DNA of 64,000 nt, taken from NCBI GenBank assembly GCA_963748295.1, contig CAVVIH010000006.1, forward strand, positions 1,178,001-1,242,000, given 5' to 3'. Below the pieces are notes generated by a model. It was not told the DNA's origin. It saw nothing but the letters and a program-made list of their open reading frames with translations, and did no database searches. The position numbers and the translations under genes are program-made. Origin of the DNA: CAVVIH01 sp963748295. Its GTDB lineage: Bacteria; Acidobacteriota; Vicinamibacteria; Vicinamibacterales; 2-12-FULL-66-21. Shown here in pieces: positions 19,973-31,234 of this stretch. The first letter of the stretch is position 1, and every line of letters starts with the position of its first letter.

Positions 19973-21238
19973 TTGCAGCAGGACGATGTGCTCGTGATGG
20001 TGCTGGCCGGAGGGGTCGGCGAACGGCTGTATCCGCTGACGAAGGAGCGCGCGAAACCGGCGGTCTACTTCGGCGGCCCCTACCGGATCATCGATTTCAC
20101 GCTGAGCAACTGCATCAACTCGGGCCTGCGGCGGATCTTCATCGCGCTGCAGTACAAGTCGCTCTCGCTCAGCCGCCACCTGCGCACGGGGTGGAGCGTC
20201 GTCGCCGACGAGCTGGGCGAGTTCATCGAGATTCTCAGCCCGCAGAAGCGCGTCGGCGAGCACTGGTATCTGGGAACGGCGGATGCGGTCTATCAGAACC
20301 TGTATTCAATCCTGCGGGAGGACCCGCGCCACCTGATCGTGCTCTCGGGCGATCACGTCTACAAGATGGACTACGCGAAGATGCTGCGGTTCCATCTCGA
20401 GCGCGGCGCCGCAGCGACGCTCGCCGTCATCGAAGTGCCGAGCGACGAGGCCTACCGGTTCGGCGTGCTGCAGGTGGACGAACAGGATCGACTGACGCGC
20501 TTCCTCGAGAAGCCGAAGAACCTGCCGCCCGGCCAGCCGGTGCTGGCGTCGATGGGGATCTACATCTTCGACATGAGCGCGCTGGTGCCGGCGCTCGAAG
20601 CGGACGCCGGCCGCGCGACATCGCACGACTTCGGGAAGGACATCATCCCGGAGATGATCCTGAAGGCCCCGGCCTACGCCTATCGCTTCTACGACGAGAA
20701 CAAGAAGTCCGCGAAGTACTGGCGGGACATCGGCACGCTCGACGCCTATTACGAGGCGAACATGGATCTGTGCCACGTCAATCCCGAGTTCAACCTCTAC
20801 GATCCCGAGTGGCCGTTGCGGACGAACCAGGTGCAGGCGCCGCCGGCCAAGTTCGTGTTCGCCGATGCCCGCCGCTGCGGCGAGGCGCTCGATTCCATCA
20901 TCTCGGCCGGCTGCATCGTCTCGGGCAGCCGCGTCGCGGGCAGCGTGCTCTGTCCGAACGTGCGCGTGCACAGCTACTGCGACGTCGAGGGCAGCATCCT
21001 GATGCCGGGCGTGCGCGTCGGCCGGCACGCGAAACTCCGGCGCGCCATCATCGACCGCGACGTGTTCATCCCGCGCGGTGCGTTGATCGGCTACAACGAA
21101 GCGGAAGATCGCGCGCGGCATACCGTCACCGACAGCGGCATCGTCGTCGTGACCACCGACGATCAGCCGTTCATCGGCGCGATCGACGAAGAAGCGCTCA
21201 GGATTGAGACGGATTTCGACAGGCGAGGGGCGCAATAG
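19973..21238 (+). CDS. glgC: glucose-1-phosphate adenylyltransferase
   Basis: 421 aa, the normal GlgC length. It makes ADP-glucose from glucose-1-phosphate and ATP, the committed step of glycogen synthesis. Visible motifs: N-terminal nucleotide loop VLAGGVGERLYPLTKERAKP, IIDFTLSNCINSGL, the catalytic-site stretch LSGDHVYKMDY, sugar-site FLEKP and KYWRDIGT, and the C-terminal left-handed beta-helix (GSRVAGSVLCPNVRV). The TTG start at 19973 is preceded by a strong GAGGGGGAA. Glycogen synthase is not in the window. Confidence 0.96.
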   Translation: MQQDDVLVMVLAGGVGERLYPLTKERAKPAVYFGGPYRIIDFTLSNCINSGLRRIFIALQYKSLSLSRHLRTGWSVVADELGEFIEILSPQKRVGEHWYLGTADAVYQNLYSILREDPRHLIVLSGDHVYKMDYAKMLRFHLERGAAATLAVIEVPSDEAYRFGVLQVDEQDRLTRFLEKPKNLPPGQPVLASMGIYIFDMSALVPALEADAGRATSHDFGKDIIPEMILKAPAYAYRFYDENKKSAKYWRDIGTLDAYYEANMDLCHVNPEFNLYDPEWPLRTNQVQAPPAKFVFADARRCGEALDSIISAGCIVSGSRVAGSVLCPNVRVHSYCDVEGSILMPGVRVGRHAKLRRAIIDRDVFIPRGALIGYNEAEDRARHTVTDSGIVVVTTDDQPFIGAIDEEALRIETDFDRRGAQ

Positions 21239-21239
21239 A

Positions 21240-21303
21240 GGGCGTTGGGCGCTGGGCGCTGGGCGCTCGGCGTTAGGCGTTAGGCGCTGGAAGCTGGGAG
21301 CTG
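21240..21303 (+). repeat. GGCGCTGGGCGCTCGG tandem repeat (family B)
   Basis: About seven degenerate 8-10-bp units (GCGTTGGGC, GCTGGGC, GCTCGGC, GTTAGGC) fill the whole gap between glgC and eno. The same units on the opposite strand form the translated linker at 6319-6434. The last unit TGGGAGCTG directly abuts the enolase ATG and may act as its ribosome site. Confidence 0.75.
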
Positions 21304-22601
<1,298 letters not shown>

Positions 22602-22602
<1 letters not shown>

Positions 22603-22724
22603 ATTGCTAATTGTTAATCGAGTGGTAACGAGCTTCTTCGATGAACGGGACGACTTGTGGCCTCAAACCGTCCGGACGTCCAAACCTGCAAGATGCCTCT
22701 GATTAACAATTAGCAACTAACGAT
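22602..22724. mobile_element. palindromic MITE-like element, copy 1 (family F)
   Basis: Perfect 16-bp terminal inverted repeat TTGCTAATTGTTAATC (22604-22619) and its complement (22701-22716) enclose 81 bp. The interior has GGACGACTTG...TCAAACCGTCC with paired GGACG/CGTCC. A second, diverged copy lies at 44003-44123. No coding capacity. It starts at the eno stop and ends about 10 bp before the gpmI start, so it may also shape eno/gpmI mRNA. Confidence 0.7.
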
Positions 22725-22729
22725 TGAAC

Positions 22730-24265
22730 ATGCCACCCGTAGTCCTAATCGTCCTCGACGGCTGGGGCATTCGTCCGGAGCGTGCGAACAACGCCATCGC
22801 GCTGGCGAAGACGCCGGTGTACGACGAACTGCTCACGCGATATCCGCACGCGCAGCTGATTGCGTCGGGCGAAGCGGTCGGCCTGCCGGCAGGGCAGATG
22901 GGCAACTCGGAGGTCGGCCACATGAACATGGGCGCCGGCCGCATCGTCTACCAGGACCTGACGCGGATCGACAAGAGCATCGCGGACGGGGATTTCTTCG
23001 CCAATCCGGCGCTCGTCGCCTCGATGGACCGTTGCCACGGCGACAAGCATGCGCTGCACCTGATCGGGCTGGTCTCTGACGGCGGCGTCCACAGCCACGA
23101 GCGGCATCTGCACGCGCTCGTCGACATGGCCGCGCGCCGCAAGGTGCGCCGGCTGTTCGTGCACGCCATCACTGACGGCCGCGACACTTCGCCGAGTGGA
23201 GGCGTCCGCTACGTCGGCCGGCTTCAAGAAGCGATGGAGCGCCTCGGCGCCGGCCAGATCGCTACCGTCGTGGGCCGTTACTACGCGATGGATCGCGACA
23301 AGCGCTGGGAACGGACACGCCTCGCGTACGACGCAATTGTCGAAGGCAAGGCCGACGTCCACGCGCAATCGGCGATAGACGTCATTCGCAAGGCCTACGA
23401 GGCGGGGACCACGGACGAATTCATCAAGCCGGCGGTGATCACCGGCGCCGACGGCTCGCCGATCGGTCCTATCCGCGACGAGGACAGTGCGATCTTCTTC
23501 AACTTCCGGGCGGACCGCGCCCGGCAGTTGACGCGGGCGATCGCGCTCGACGAGTTCGACGGCTTCGAACGCCCCTCGCGCCCGCGCGTGCATTTCACGA
23601 CGATGACCGTGTACGACCGCACGTTCGCGCTGCCCGTAGCATTCACGCCGCAGACGTTCACCGGCAACATGGCCGACGTCCTCGAGGCGCACGGGCGCAC
23701 GAACCTCCGCCTGGCGGAAACCGAGAAGTACGCACACGTCACCTACTTCTTCAATTGCGGGCGCGAGCAGCTGTACCACGGCGAGCATCGGATCCTCGTG
23801 CCGTCGCAGAAAGTGGCGACCTACGACCTGATGCCCGAGATGAGCGCGCCCGGCATCACCGACGCGCTGGTCGACGACCTGACCAATCGCCGCAACCAAG
23901 CCATCATCTGCAACTTCGCCAACGCCGACATGGTCGGCCACACCGGCCGCCTCGATGCCGCGATCGCGGCCGTCGAAACGCTCGACCGGTGCCTCGGCCG
24001 GATCGTCGCGGCGCTCAGAAGCGCTGATGGCGTCGCGGTGGTGACGGCCGATCACGGCAACGCCGAGCTGATGTGGGACGACGAGCTGAACGCGCCGCAT
24101 ACGGCGCACACCTCGAACCCGGTGCCCGTGATCCTCTGCGCCGACAGGTTCAAGGGCCGCCGTCTGCGCGACGGTACGCTGCGCGACGTCGCGCCGACGC
24201 TGCTGCAGCTGCTCGACATCCCGAAGTCGGCGGAGATGACGGGCGCTTCCCTCATCGAGGACTGA
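22730..24265 (+). CDS. gpmI: 2,3-bisphosphoglycerate-independent phosphoglycerate mutase
   Basis: 511 aa, the usual length for the Mn-dependent iPGM of the alkaline phosphatase superfamily. It converts 3-phosphoglycerate to 2-phosphoglycerate. Metal-binding VLIVLDGWG at the N-terminus, phosphoserine nucleophile in MGNSEVGHMNMGAG (about residue 63), DGRDTSPSGG, RADRARQLTRA, NFANADMVGHTG and the closing VTADHGNAELM ... NAPHTAHTSNPVP are all intact. ATG 22730 is preferred to an in-frame TTG six bases earlier. Confidence 0.97.
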   Translation: MPPVVLIVLDGWGIRPERANNAIALAKTPVYDELLTRYPHAQLIASGEAVGLPAGQMGNSEVGHMNMGAGRIVYQDLTRIDKSIADGDFFANPALVASMDRCHGDKHALHLIGLVSDGGVHSHERHLHALVDMAARRKVRRLFVHAITDGRDTSPSGGVRYVGRLQEAMERLGAGQIATVVGRYYAMDRDKRWERTRLAYDAIVEGKADVHAQSAIDVIRKAYEAGTTDEFIKPAVITGADGSPIGPIRDEDSAIFFNFRADRARQLTRAIALDEFDGFERPSRPRVHFTTMTVYDRTFALPVAFTPQTFTGNMADVLEAHGRTNLRLAETEKYAHVTYFFNCGREQLYHGEHRILVPSQKVATYDLMPEMSAPGITDALVDDLTNRRNQAIICNFANADMVGHTGRLDAAIAAVETLDRCLGRIVAALRSADGVAVVTADHGNAELMWDDELNAPHTAHTSNPVPVILCADRFKGRRLRDGTLRDVAPTLLQLLDIPKSAEMTGASLIED

Positions 24266-24318
24266 GAGCGCTGACAAGGCCATCATTCGCACCAGGAACG
24301 ATCGGGCACGCCGCGGCC

Positions 24319-26199
24319 GTGTGCTGGTTCGCTCTCCTGCCCCTGGCGGTGTCGTGGCCGCTGGTTCTCAATCTTGGTACTCACATTCCAGGCGGCGGGG
24401 CCGGCGACAACGTCGCGTTCCTTTGGAACTTCTGGTGGTTTCGGCAAGCGCTGTGGGATCCCGGTCTCGAGTTGTTCTTCACGGCGTACCTGTTTGCGCC
24501 GGCCGGCACGCCGCTCGTTCTCCACACGCATACCGCGCTGCCGGCGCTGATTGGGGCAACGGTATTTGGAACCCTTCCAGTTGCCGCCGCCCACAACGTC
24601 GTTCTGCTCGCCGGGCTGGCGGCGAACGGCATCGCCACTTACGCGCTCGCCTGGCATCACGTCCGCCGGCCGATGGCAGCCGTGCTGGCCGGCACTGTGT
24701 TCGCCGGCTCCGCATACATCTGGATCCACATGCTGGGTCACTTCAACCTGGTCCACGCGTGGGTGCTGCCGCTCACGGCGTGGGCATGGATTCGCCTGCT
24801 CGAAGCGCCGGCGCTCGCCCGTGCCGTCATTGCAGGAATCGCATTCACCGCCGCCGCCTACACCGACTACTACTACCTCGTTTTTGCAGCGATTTTCGCG
24901 GTGGGATGGATGGTGTTGCTCATGTGGCCGTTCGACGCGCGTCGCGCCGCGGTCCGCTGGCCTCGCGCGGAGCGCGTGCTGGTAATTGCGATGATCCTCG
25001 CCGCCGCGCTGATCGTCGCGGTGCTGGCAACCGGAGGCTTGCGTCTGGAGCTGGGGCCGCTGCGGATTTCCGCATCGCGCGTTCGAAACCCTCTCGCCGT
25101 GCTGTGGCTCCTCGCGATCGCGTGGACGACCCTGCGCGTCCGGTTCGTCGTCACCCTCGCCGATTCCCGGCCCTGGCGTGAGTACCTGAAGCCGCTTGGC
25201 GCGACGTTCGCGGTCGCGTTCGTCCTCGTGCTGCCGCTCACGATTGCAGCCGTACGGCTGATCGCGGCCGCCGATTACGTGACGCCGCCACACACGTGGC
25301 GAAGCGGTCCGCGCGGAATCGATCTCCTGACCCTCGTCCTGGGAAATCCCCTTCACAGGTCTACCGCCCGGGATCTCTACACTCGACTGGGCATCGACGT
25401 GATGGAACAGTCGGCCTGGCTCGGGTTGGCGACGTCGATCGTGCTGCTGGCGATGCTGGTGCTGCGGGTCCGCCTCGATAGAGACGCACGGCGCTGGATG
25501 TGGCTGGCAGCGTTCTTTTTCGTGTGGTCGTGCGGCGCGTATCTCTACGTCGGCGGCGTCGATACGGGCCTTCCCATGCCGCAGGCGCTCGCCCGGTTCG
25601 TGCCGATCGTATCGAACGCACGGATGCCGGGCCGCGCGTTCGTCATGGTGCAGCTTGCCGCCGCCATGCTGTCGGCGATGGTGGTGGCGCGCGCGGGCTG
25701 GAGACCTGCCGCGGGCGCGGCGCTGACGGTGCTCGCGGTCATGGAGAGCGCGGTGACGATCCCGTTGTATCGGCTTCCGCAGAGCGGCGCACTCGAGGAG
25801 CGGCTTCGCGGCGGCGCACGGCAGGCGGTCGTCGAACTTCCGGTCGGCATTCGCGACGGGTTCGGCGAAACCGGACGCTTCGATCATCGCGCGCTCGTGT
25901 TTCAGATAGCGCACCGCCAGCCGATCGCCGGGGGGTTCGTCGCGCGACTGTCTCCGCGAACGCGTGGCGCTTACGAATCGAGCGCCGCGCTCCGATCGCT
26001 GCTCCTGATCAGCAGCTCGCAGGACCCCGCTCTTCCACTGGACACGGGAACGCAACTGCTCGCGCTCGGCATCACCCACCTCATCGTCAACACGGATCTC
26101 ATGCCCGCGGCGACACGCGCGGCACTGGAAGCGAGCGGGTTTAAATTAGTGATGGTGGAAGGAGCCAGGGAGCTCTACCTCGTCGGCGGAGCTCCCTGA
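24319..26199 (+). CDS. polytopic membrane protein, GT-C glycosyltransferase-like
   Basis: About 626 aa with ten or more hydrophobic segments in the first 450 residues and a soluble C-terminal domain. An early acidic loop PGGGAGDNVAFLWNFWWFRQ resembles the first luminal loop of GT-C (mannosyltransferase/ArnT-like) enzymes that use polyprenyl-phosphate sugars, but no family-defining motif was confirmed. The start is uncertain: GTG 24319 is the first standard start codon that leaves the first TM helix intact. CTG at 24271 or 24262, overlapping or just after the gpmI stop, would add up to 19 residues and would fit coupling to gpmI. Confidence 0.65.
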   Translation: MCWFALLPLAVSWPLVLNLGTHIPGGGAGDNVAFLWNFWWFRQALWDPGLELFFTAYLFAPAGTPLVLHTHTALPALIGATVFGTLPVAAAHNVVLLAGLAANGIATYALAWHHVRRPMAAVLAGTVFAGSAYIWIHMLGHFNLVHAWVLPLTAWAWIRLLEAPALARAVIAGIAFTAAAYTDYYYLVFAAIFAVGWMVLLMWPFDARRAAVRWPRAERVLVIAMILAAALIVAVLATGGLRLELGPLRISASRVRNPLAVLWLLAIAWTTLRVRFVVTLADSRPWREYLKPLGATFAVAFVLVLPLTIAAVRLIAAADYVTPPHTWRSGPRGIDLLTLVLGNPLHRSTARDLYTRLGIDVMEQSAWLGLATSIVLLAMLVLRVRLDRDARRWMWLAAFFFVWSCGAYLYVGGVDTGLPMPQALARFVPIVSNARMPGRAFVMVQLAAAMLSAMVVARAGWRPAAGAALTVLAVMESAVTIPLYRLPQSGALEERLRGGARQAVVELPVGIRDGFGETGRFDHRALVFQIAHRQPIAGGFVARLSPRTRGAYESSAALRSLLLISSSQDPALPLDTGTQLLALGITHLIVNTDLMPAATRAALEASGFKLVMVEGARELYLVGGAP

Positions 26200-26208
26200 G
26201 GCAGGCGC

Positions 26209-26511
26209 TTACTCGACTTCTTTTTCCTGGGCCTCGTCGGCCGCGATGCGAAGCGAACGAAGGAACCGGCGATCGTTGGCGCTCATCTCGAGCGGACGGC
26301 GCTCCGCGCGCTGGCGCTGAGCAGGCGTGATGCGGGCCAGCGCGTTGGTGTTGCGATTGACGAAGCCGATAACTGCTTCCAGTGACACTTTCATCTCGAA
26401 CCCGGCCGCCCGCGCGCGCTCGCGACAAGCCTCGACCCGTGCATCCTCGGCAACGGCGGCCGCAATGGCGTCGGAAAGCTCTCTGGCCATCCTATTTACG
26501 ACGTCATCCAT
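26209..26511 (-). CDS. small alpha-helical hypothetical protein
   Basis: 100 aa, ATG 26511 with strong GAGGAGG seven bases upstream; the frame extends further upstream but lacks such a site. Helical and charged (VVNRMARELSDAIAAAVAED, EACRERARAAGFEMKVSLEA). No known domain recognised. A regulatory or adaptor role is possible, but nothing in the sequence shows it. It is convergent with the GT-C-like gene (9 bp apart). Confidence 0.7.
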   Translation of the reverse strand: MDDVVNRMARELSDAIAAAVAEDARVEACRERARAAGFEMKVSLEAVIGFVNRNTNALARITPAQRQRAERRPLEMSANDRRFLRSLRIAADEAQEKEVE

Positions 26512-26688
26512 TCGGAACCTCCTCACCGCCGCCGGAAGCTGGGTCAGCCGGGGCGTCTCCCGATCCGCAACTGCACCCCGGGATGGGCGACAGGGATCGG
26601 GCGCCAAATTTATTCATAATGAAGGACTTGCAGTGCGGGAACTGTTTTCCATTGTAAACGCCGGTTTCCGGAGTGTCAATAACTCAAG

Positions 26689-26705
26689 CACCACATGTTG
26701 TGGTG
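26689..26705 (+). promoter_or_regulatory. inverted repeat, candidate operator
   Basis: Perfect CACCACA-TGT-TGTGGTG palindrome centred about 22 bp upstream of the mutase -10 element, where a repressor would block polymerase. The cognate regulator is not in the window. Confidence 0.45.
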
Positions 26706-26712
26706 TTTGGGC

Positions 26713-26721
26713 TGTTAGAAT
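26713..26721 (+). promoter_or_regulatory. extended -10 (TGT TAGAAT) of the mutase gene
   Basis: TAGAAT with upstream TGT ends 12 nt before ATG 26734. No Shine-Dalgarno is present between it and the start, implying a leader of only a few bases. Confidence 0.5.
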
Positions 26722-26733
26722 GGCGCGACCCAC

Positions 26734-28293
<1,560 letters not shown>

Positions 28294-28296
28294 CAC

Positions 28297-28372
28297 CAGG
28301 GGCCAGGAACCAGGGGCCGGGGGCCGGGAAGCCGGGGGCCGGGGGCAGGGCCGGGGGCCGTCAGGGGCCGGC
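28297..28372 (+). repeat. GGGGCCGGGGGCC repeat (family A), intergenic
   Basis: Imperfect tandem AGGGGCCAGGAACCAGGGGCC and GGGGGCCGGG units, one orientation, filling the gap between the mutase and dppD. Its last AGGGG (28363-28367) serves as a well-spaced ribosome site for the TTG at 28374. Confidence 0.7.
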
Positions 28373-28373
28373 A

Positions 28374-29382
28374 TTGTCGGTCGTCGCACCTGACGACGGG
28401 CTTCGATCTCGACGGGCGGTTCGTGCCCGCGGTCATCGACGTCGGATTTCATGTCAATCCGGGCGAGACGCTGTCGCTCGTCGGCGAGTCAGGCAGCGGC
28501 AAGTCCCTCACCGCGCTGTCGATCATGCGGCTGGTCCAGCCGCCGGGACGGATCGCGGCCGGGAAGATCGAGCTCAATGGCCGCAGCCTGCTCGAGTTGT
28601 CCGAGCGCGAGATGCAGGACATCCGAGGCGCGGGCGTGGCGCTCATCTTCCAGGAGCCGATGACGGCGTTGAACCCCGTGTTCACGATCGGCAATCAGAT
28701 CGAAGAAACGCTGCGGATCCACGGCCGCGCCACACGGCGCACCGCGCGCCAGAAAGCCATCGACCTGCTCGAGGCCGTGAGCATTCCCGAGCCGGCGAAA
28801 CGCGTCCGCGATTATCCGCATCAACTGTCCGGCGGCCTCCGCCAGCGCGCGTTGATTGCGATGTCGCTCGCGTGCGAACCGTCCGTCGTCATTGCCGACG
28901 AGCCCACGACGGCGCTCGACGTCACGATCCAGGCGCAGATCCTCGACTTGCTGCGCGACCTTCAGCGGCGAATGGGGCTCGCGCTGCTTCTCATCACCCA
29001 CGATCTCGGCGTCGTCGCGCAGATGGCCGACCGCGTCGCGGTGATGTACGCCGGGCGCATTGTCGAAGAAGCGCCGGTCAAGGAACTGTTCCGCGATCCG
29101 AAGCATCCGTATACGCAGGGGCTGATGGCATCGATGCCCGGCGGCGAACCTGGTCAGCGGCTTCGCGCCATCCAGGGGACGGTGCCGCCGCTTGGCCAGC
29201 TGCCTCCCGGCTGCTCGTTCACACCGCGCTGCCCCTACCGGTTCGAGCCGTGTCCGACCGCGCATCCGGCGGACACGTTTCTGGACGGCGGACGACGCGT
29301 GAAGTGCTACCTGCACGGGCCGGCGGTCGAGCCTGTTTCTTTGCAACCGTCCACGACGTTGCCCGTCGGGGAGCCCGCCTGA
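28374..29382 (+). CDS. dppD: dipeptide/oligopeptide ABC transporter ATPase DppD-like, frameshifted near the N-terminus
   Basis: Family start LSV(V)HLTTGFDLDGRFVPAV is recovered only if one base is removed near 28386 (GTCGTCGCACCTG): TTG 28374 opens LSVV and the next frame continues HLTTGFDLDGRF. The rest is intact: Walker A GESGSGKS, Q-loop IFQEPMTALNPV, signature LSGGLRQRA, Walker B VIADEPTTALD, and the C-terminal oligopeptide-ABC segment with Cys pattern CSFTPRCPYRFEPC, which in this family can hold an Fe-S cluster. Repaired length about 335 aa. An alternative GTG at 28423 would truncate the first strand. It pairs with DppF downstream. The permeases are absent here. Confidence 0.85.
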
Positions 29383-29383
29383 C

Positions 29384-30265
29384 GTGGCCCTCCTCGAAGT
29401 CCGCAATCTGGTCAAGGAGTTCACGCGCCGGCAGGGCCTCTTCCAGAAGCCCTCGGTCGTTCGCGCCGTCGATCGCGTGAGCTTCAGCATCGACGAGGGG
29501 GAAACGTTCGGTCTCGTCGGCGAGTCGGGCAGCGGCAAGACGACCACCGGGCGCTGCATCCTCAGGCTGATCGAGCCTTCGTCCGGCGAAGTGCGCTTCA
29601 AAGGAGAGGACGTGCTCGCGTTCTCGCGCACCCGCATGCGCCAGGCGCGGAAGGACATGCAGATCGTCTTTCAGGATCCCTATTCGTCGCTCAACCCGCG
29701 CATGCGCGTCGGCGACATCGTCGAAGAGCCGCTCGTGATCCACAAGACCGGACCGCGCGCCGAGCGCCGGGCGCGCGTCGGCGAGCTGTTCGAGCTGGTG
29801 GGCCTGGATCCCTCGCAGCTCTCGCGGTACCCGCATCAGTTCAGCGGCGGACAGCGCCAGCGGATCGGGCTCGCGCGCGCGCTCGCGCTTCACCCTTCGC
29901 TAATCATCGCGGACGAACCGGTGTCGGCGCTCGATGTTTCAGTGCAGGCGCAGGTGATCAACCTGCTGATGGATCTGCAGGATCGGCTGAAGCTGACCTA
30001 TCTCTTCATCGCACACGACCTCAGGCTCGTGCGTCACATCTGCAGCCGGGTTGCGGTGATGTATCTGGGGCGCATCGTGGAAATGGGACCGACCGAACGG
30101 CTGTTCGAAGCGCCCGCGCATCCCTACACGCGCGCGCTGCTCTCGGCGATCCCGATGCCCGATCCGGATGCGCCGCGACAGCGCATCGTCCTGGATCCAG
30201 CGTCTTTCAATCGTGACGCGCCGCTCAAGGAGCTGGAGGCGCAGGGGCACTTTGCGGCGGTCTGA
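29384..30265 (+). CDS. dppF: dipeptide/oligopeptide ABC transporter ATPase DppF-like
   Basis: 293 aa. Second ATPase of the Dpp/Opp-type transporter, starting GTG one base after the dppD stop. Walker A GESGSGKTT, Q-loop FQDPYSSLNPRM, signature FSGGQRQRIG, Walker B IIADEPVSALD, H-loop FIAHDL. It is shorter than typical DppF (about 320-340) because the C-terminal oligopeptide-binding extension is cut short: it ends RDAPLKELEAQGHFAAV without the usual Cys-containing tail. Likely forms a heterodimer with DppD on a DppBC permease encoded elsewhere. Confidence 0.93.
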   Translation: MALLEVRNLVKEFTRRQGLFQKPSVVRAVDRVSFSIDEGETFGLVGESGSGKTTTGRCILRLIEPSSGEVRFKGEDVLAFSRTRMRQARKDMQIVFQDPYSSLNPRMRVGDIVEEPLVIHKTGPRAERRARVGELFELVGLDPSQLSRYPHQFSGGQRQRIGLARALALHPSLIIADEPVSALDVSVQAQVINLLMDLQDRLKLTYLFIAHDLRLVRHICSRVAVMYLGRIVEMGPTERLFEAPAHPYTRALLSAIPMPDPDAPRQRIVLDPASFNRDAPLKELEAQGHFAAV

Positions 30266-30293
30266 GCCCGGGGCTCGGGGTGGGCAACGGATG

Positions 30294-30381
30294 GCAGGCC
30301 TGAAGGCCTGCGCTACGAGAGTCATCTCTAGAAGCTACGAGAGGCCTCTCTAGAAGACGTAGCGCAGACCTTTAGGTCTGC
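30294..30381. repeat. CCTNNAGG hairpins between convergent genes (family G)
   Basis: GCAGGCCTGAAGGCCTGC (30294-30311) and GCAGACCTTTAGGTCTGC (30364-30381) are two perfect hairpins. Their outer flanks GCGCTAC and GTAGCGC also pair, and GAGAGGCCTCTC (30339-30350) is a palindrome in between. It lies between the ends of dppF (+) and the LolD-like gene (-), so it probably acts as a bidirectional terminator or 3'-end stabiliser. Loops are of the same CCTNNAGG type as family E. Confidence 0.75.
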
Positions 30382-30415
30382 CTGGATGGCGAGTAGGTCT
30401 GCCTGGATCGGGAGC

Positions 30416-31102
30416 CTAAGCCGCCCGCCGCACGTCCTTCTCGACCTGACCGTCGCGGATGTGAATCGTCCGGTGCGCGTAAGCGGCGATCTCCGCTTCG
30501 TGGGTGACGAGCACGATCGTGTTGCCGCCGCCGTGCAGCCGCTCGAACACGCCCATGATCTCGTTGCCGGTCTTCGAGTCGAGGTTCCCGGTCGGCTCGT
30601 CCGCCAGGAGGATTGACGGATCGTTGACCAGCGCGCGGGCGATCGCCACGCGCTGACGCTGACCGCCCGACAGCTCGTTCGGGCGATGCGTCGCGCGGGA
30701 CATCAGCTCCACTTTCTCGAGCGCCAGCTTCGCGCGTTCCTGGCGAACCTTCCCGGTGACTCCCGCATAGACGAGCGGAAGCTCGACGTTGTGCAGGGCC
30801 GTCGCACGCGGCAGCAGGTTGAAGGTCTGGAACACGAACCCGATTTCCTCGTTCCGGATTCGCGCCAGCTCGTCGTCGTTCATCGACGCGACTTCCTTGT
30901 TGTTCAGCAGGTAGCTGCCCTTGGTTGGCGTGTCCAGGCAGCCAATCAGGTTCATCAGCGTCGACTTCCCCGACCCCGAGGGACCCATGATGGCGACGTA
31001 CTCGCCGCGATCGATCTGAATGGAGACGCCACGCAGCGCGTGAATCTCCTCTTCACCCATCACGTAGGTCTTCCAGAGGTCGCGGGTTTCGATCAATGGC
31101 AT
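30416..31102 (-). CDS. LolD/MacB-type ABC transporter ATPase
   Basis: 228 aa, standard length for the LolD/MacB/FtsE-like ATPase class that partners with FtsX-fold permeases in lipoprotein release or efflux. Walker A MGPSGSGKSTLMN, Q-loop FVFQTFNLL, signature ELSGGQRQRVAIA, Walker B LLADEPTGNLD and H-loop VTHEAE. The permease is not adjacent, so LolD cannot be separated from MacB-like. GGGAG precedes ATG 31102. It is convergent with dppF, 151 bp apart, with the hairpin repeat between. Confidence 0.9.
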   Translation of the reverse strand: MPLIETRDLWKTYVMGEEEIHALRGVSIQIDRGEYVAIMGPSGSGKSTLMNLIGCLDTPTKGSYLLNNKEVASMNDDELARIRNEEIGFVFQTFNLLPRATALHNVELPLVYAGVTGKVRQERAKLALEKVELMSRATHRPNELSGGQRQRVAIARALVNDPSILLADEPTGNLDSKTGNEIMGVFERLHGGGNTIVLVTHEAEIAAYAHRTIHIRDGQVEKDVRRAA

Positions 31103-31234
31103 AGGGCTCCCGAGTCTAAGACGGCCAGAGGTGATCTACGGTTGGGACGAGCAGGGCGTTCCGCGAACCGCGAGCGTCATGGCAATTCTGGCATTTTTGG
31201 CCCGCCGTCGCCAAAGCTTCGGCGAGGGCAGTTG

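Noticed and set aside
19276..21207. 643-aa plus-strand open frame across the cyclase and glgC
   Set aside because: Out-of-frame shadow; both real genes have intact family motifs in other frames.
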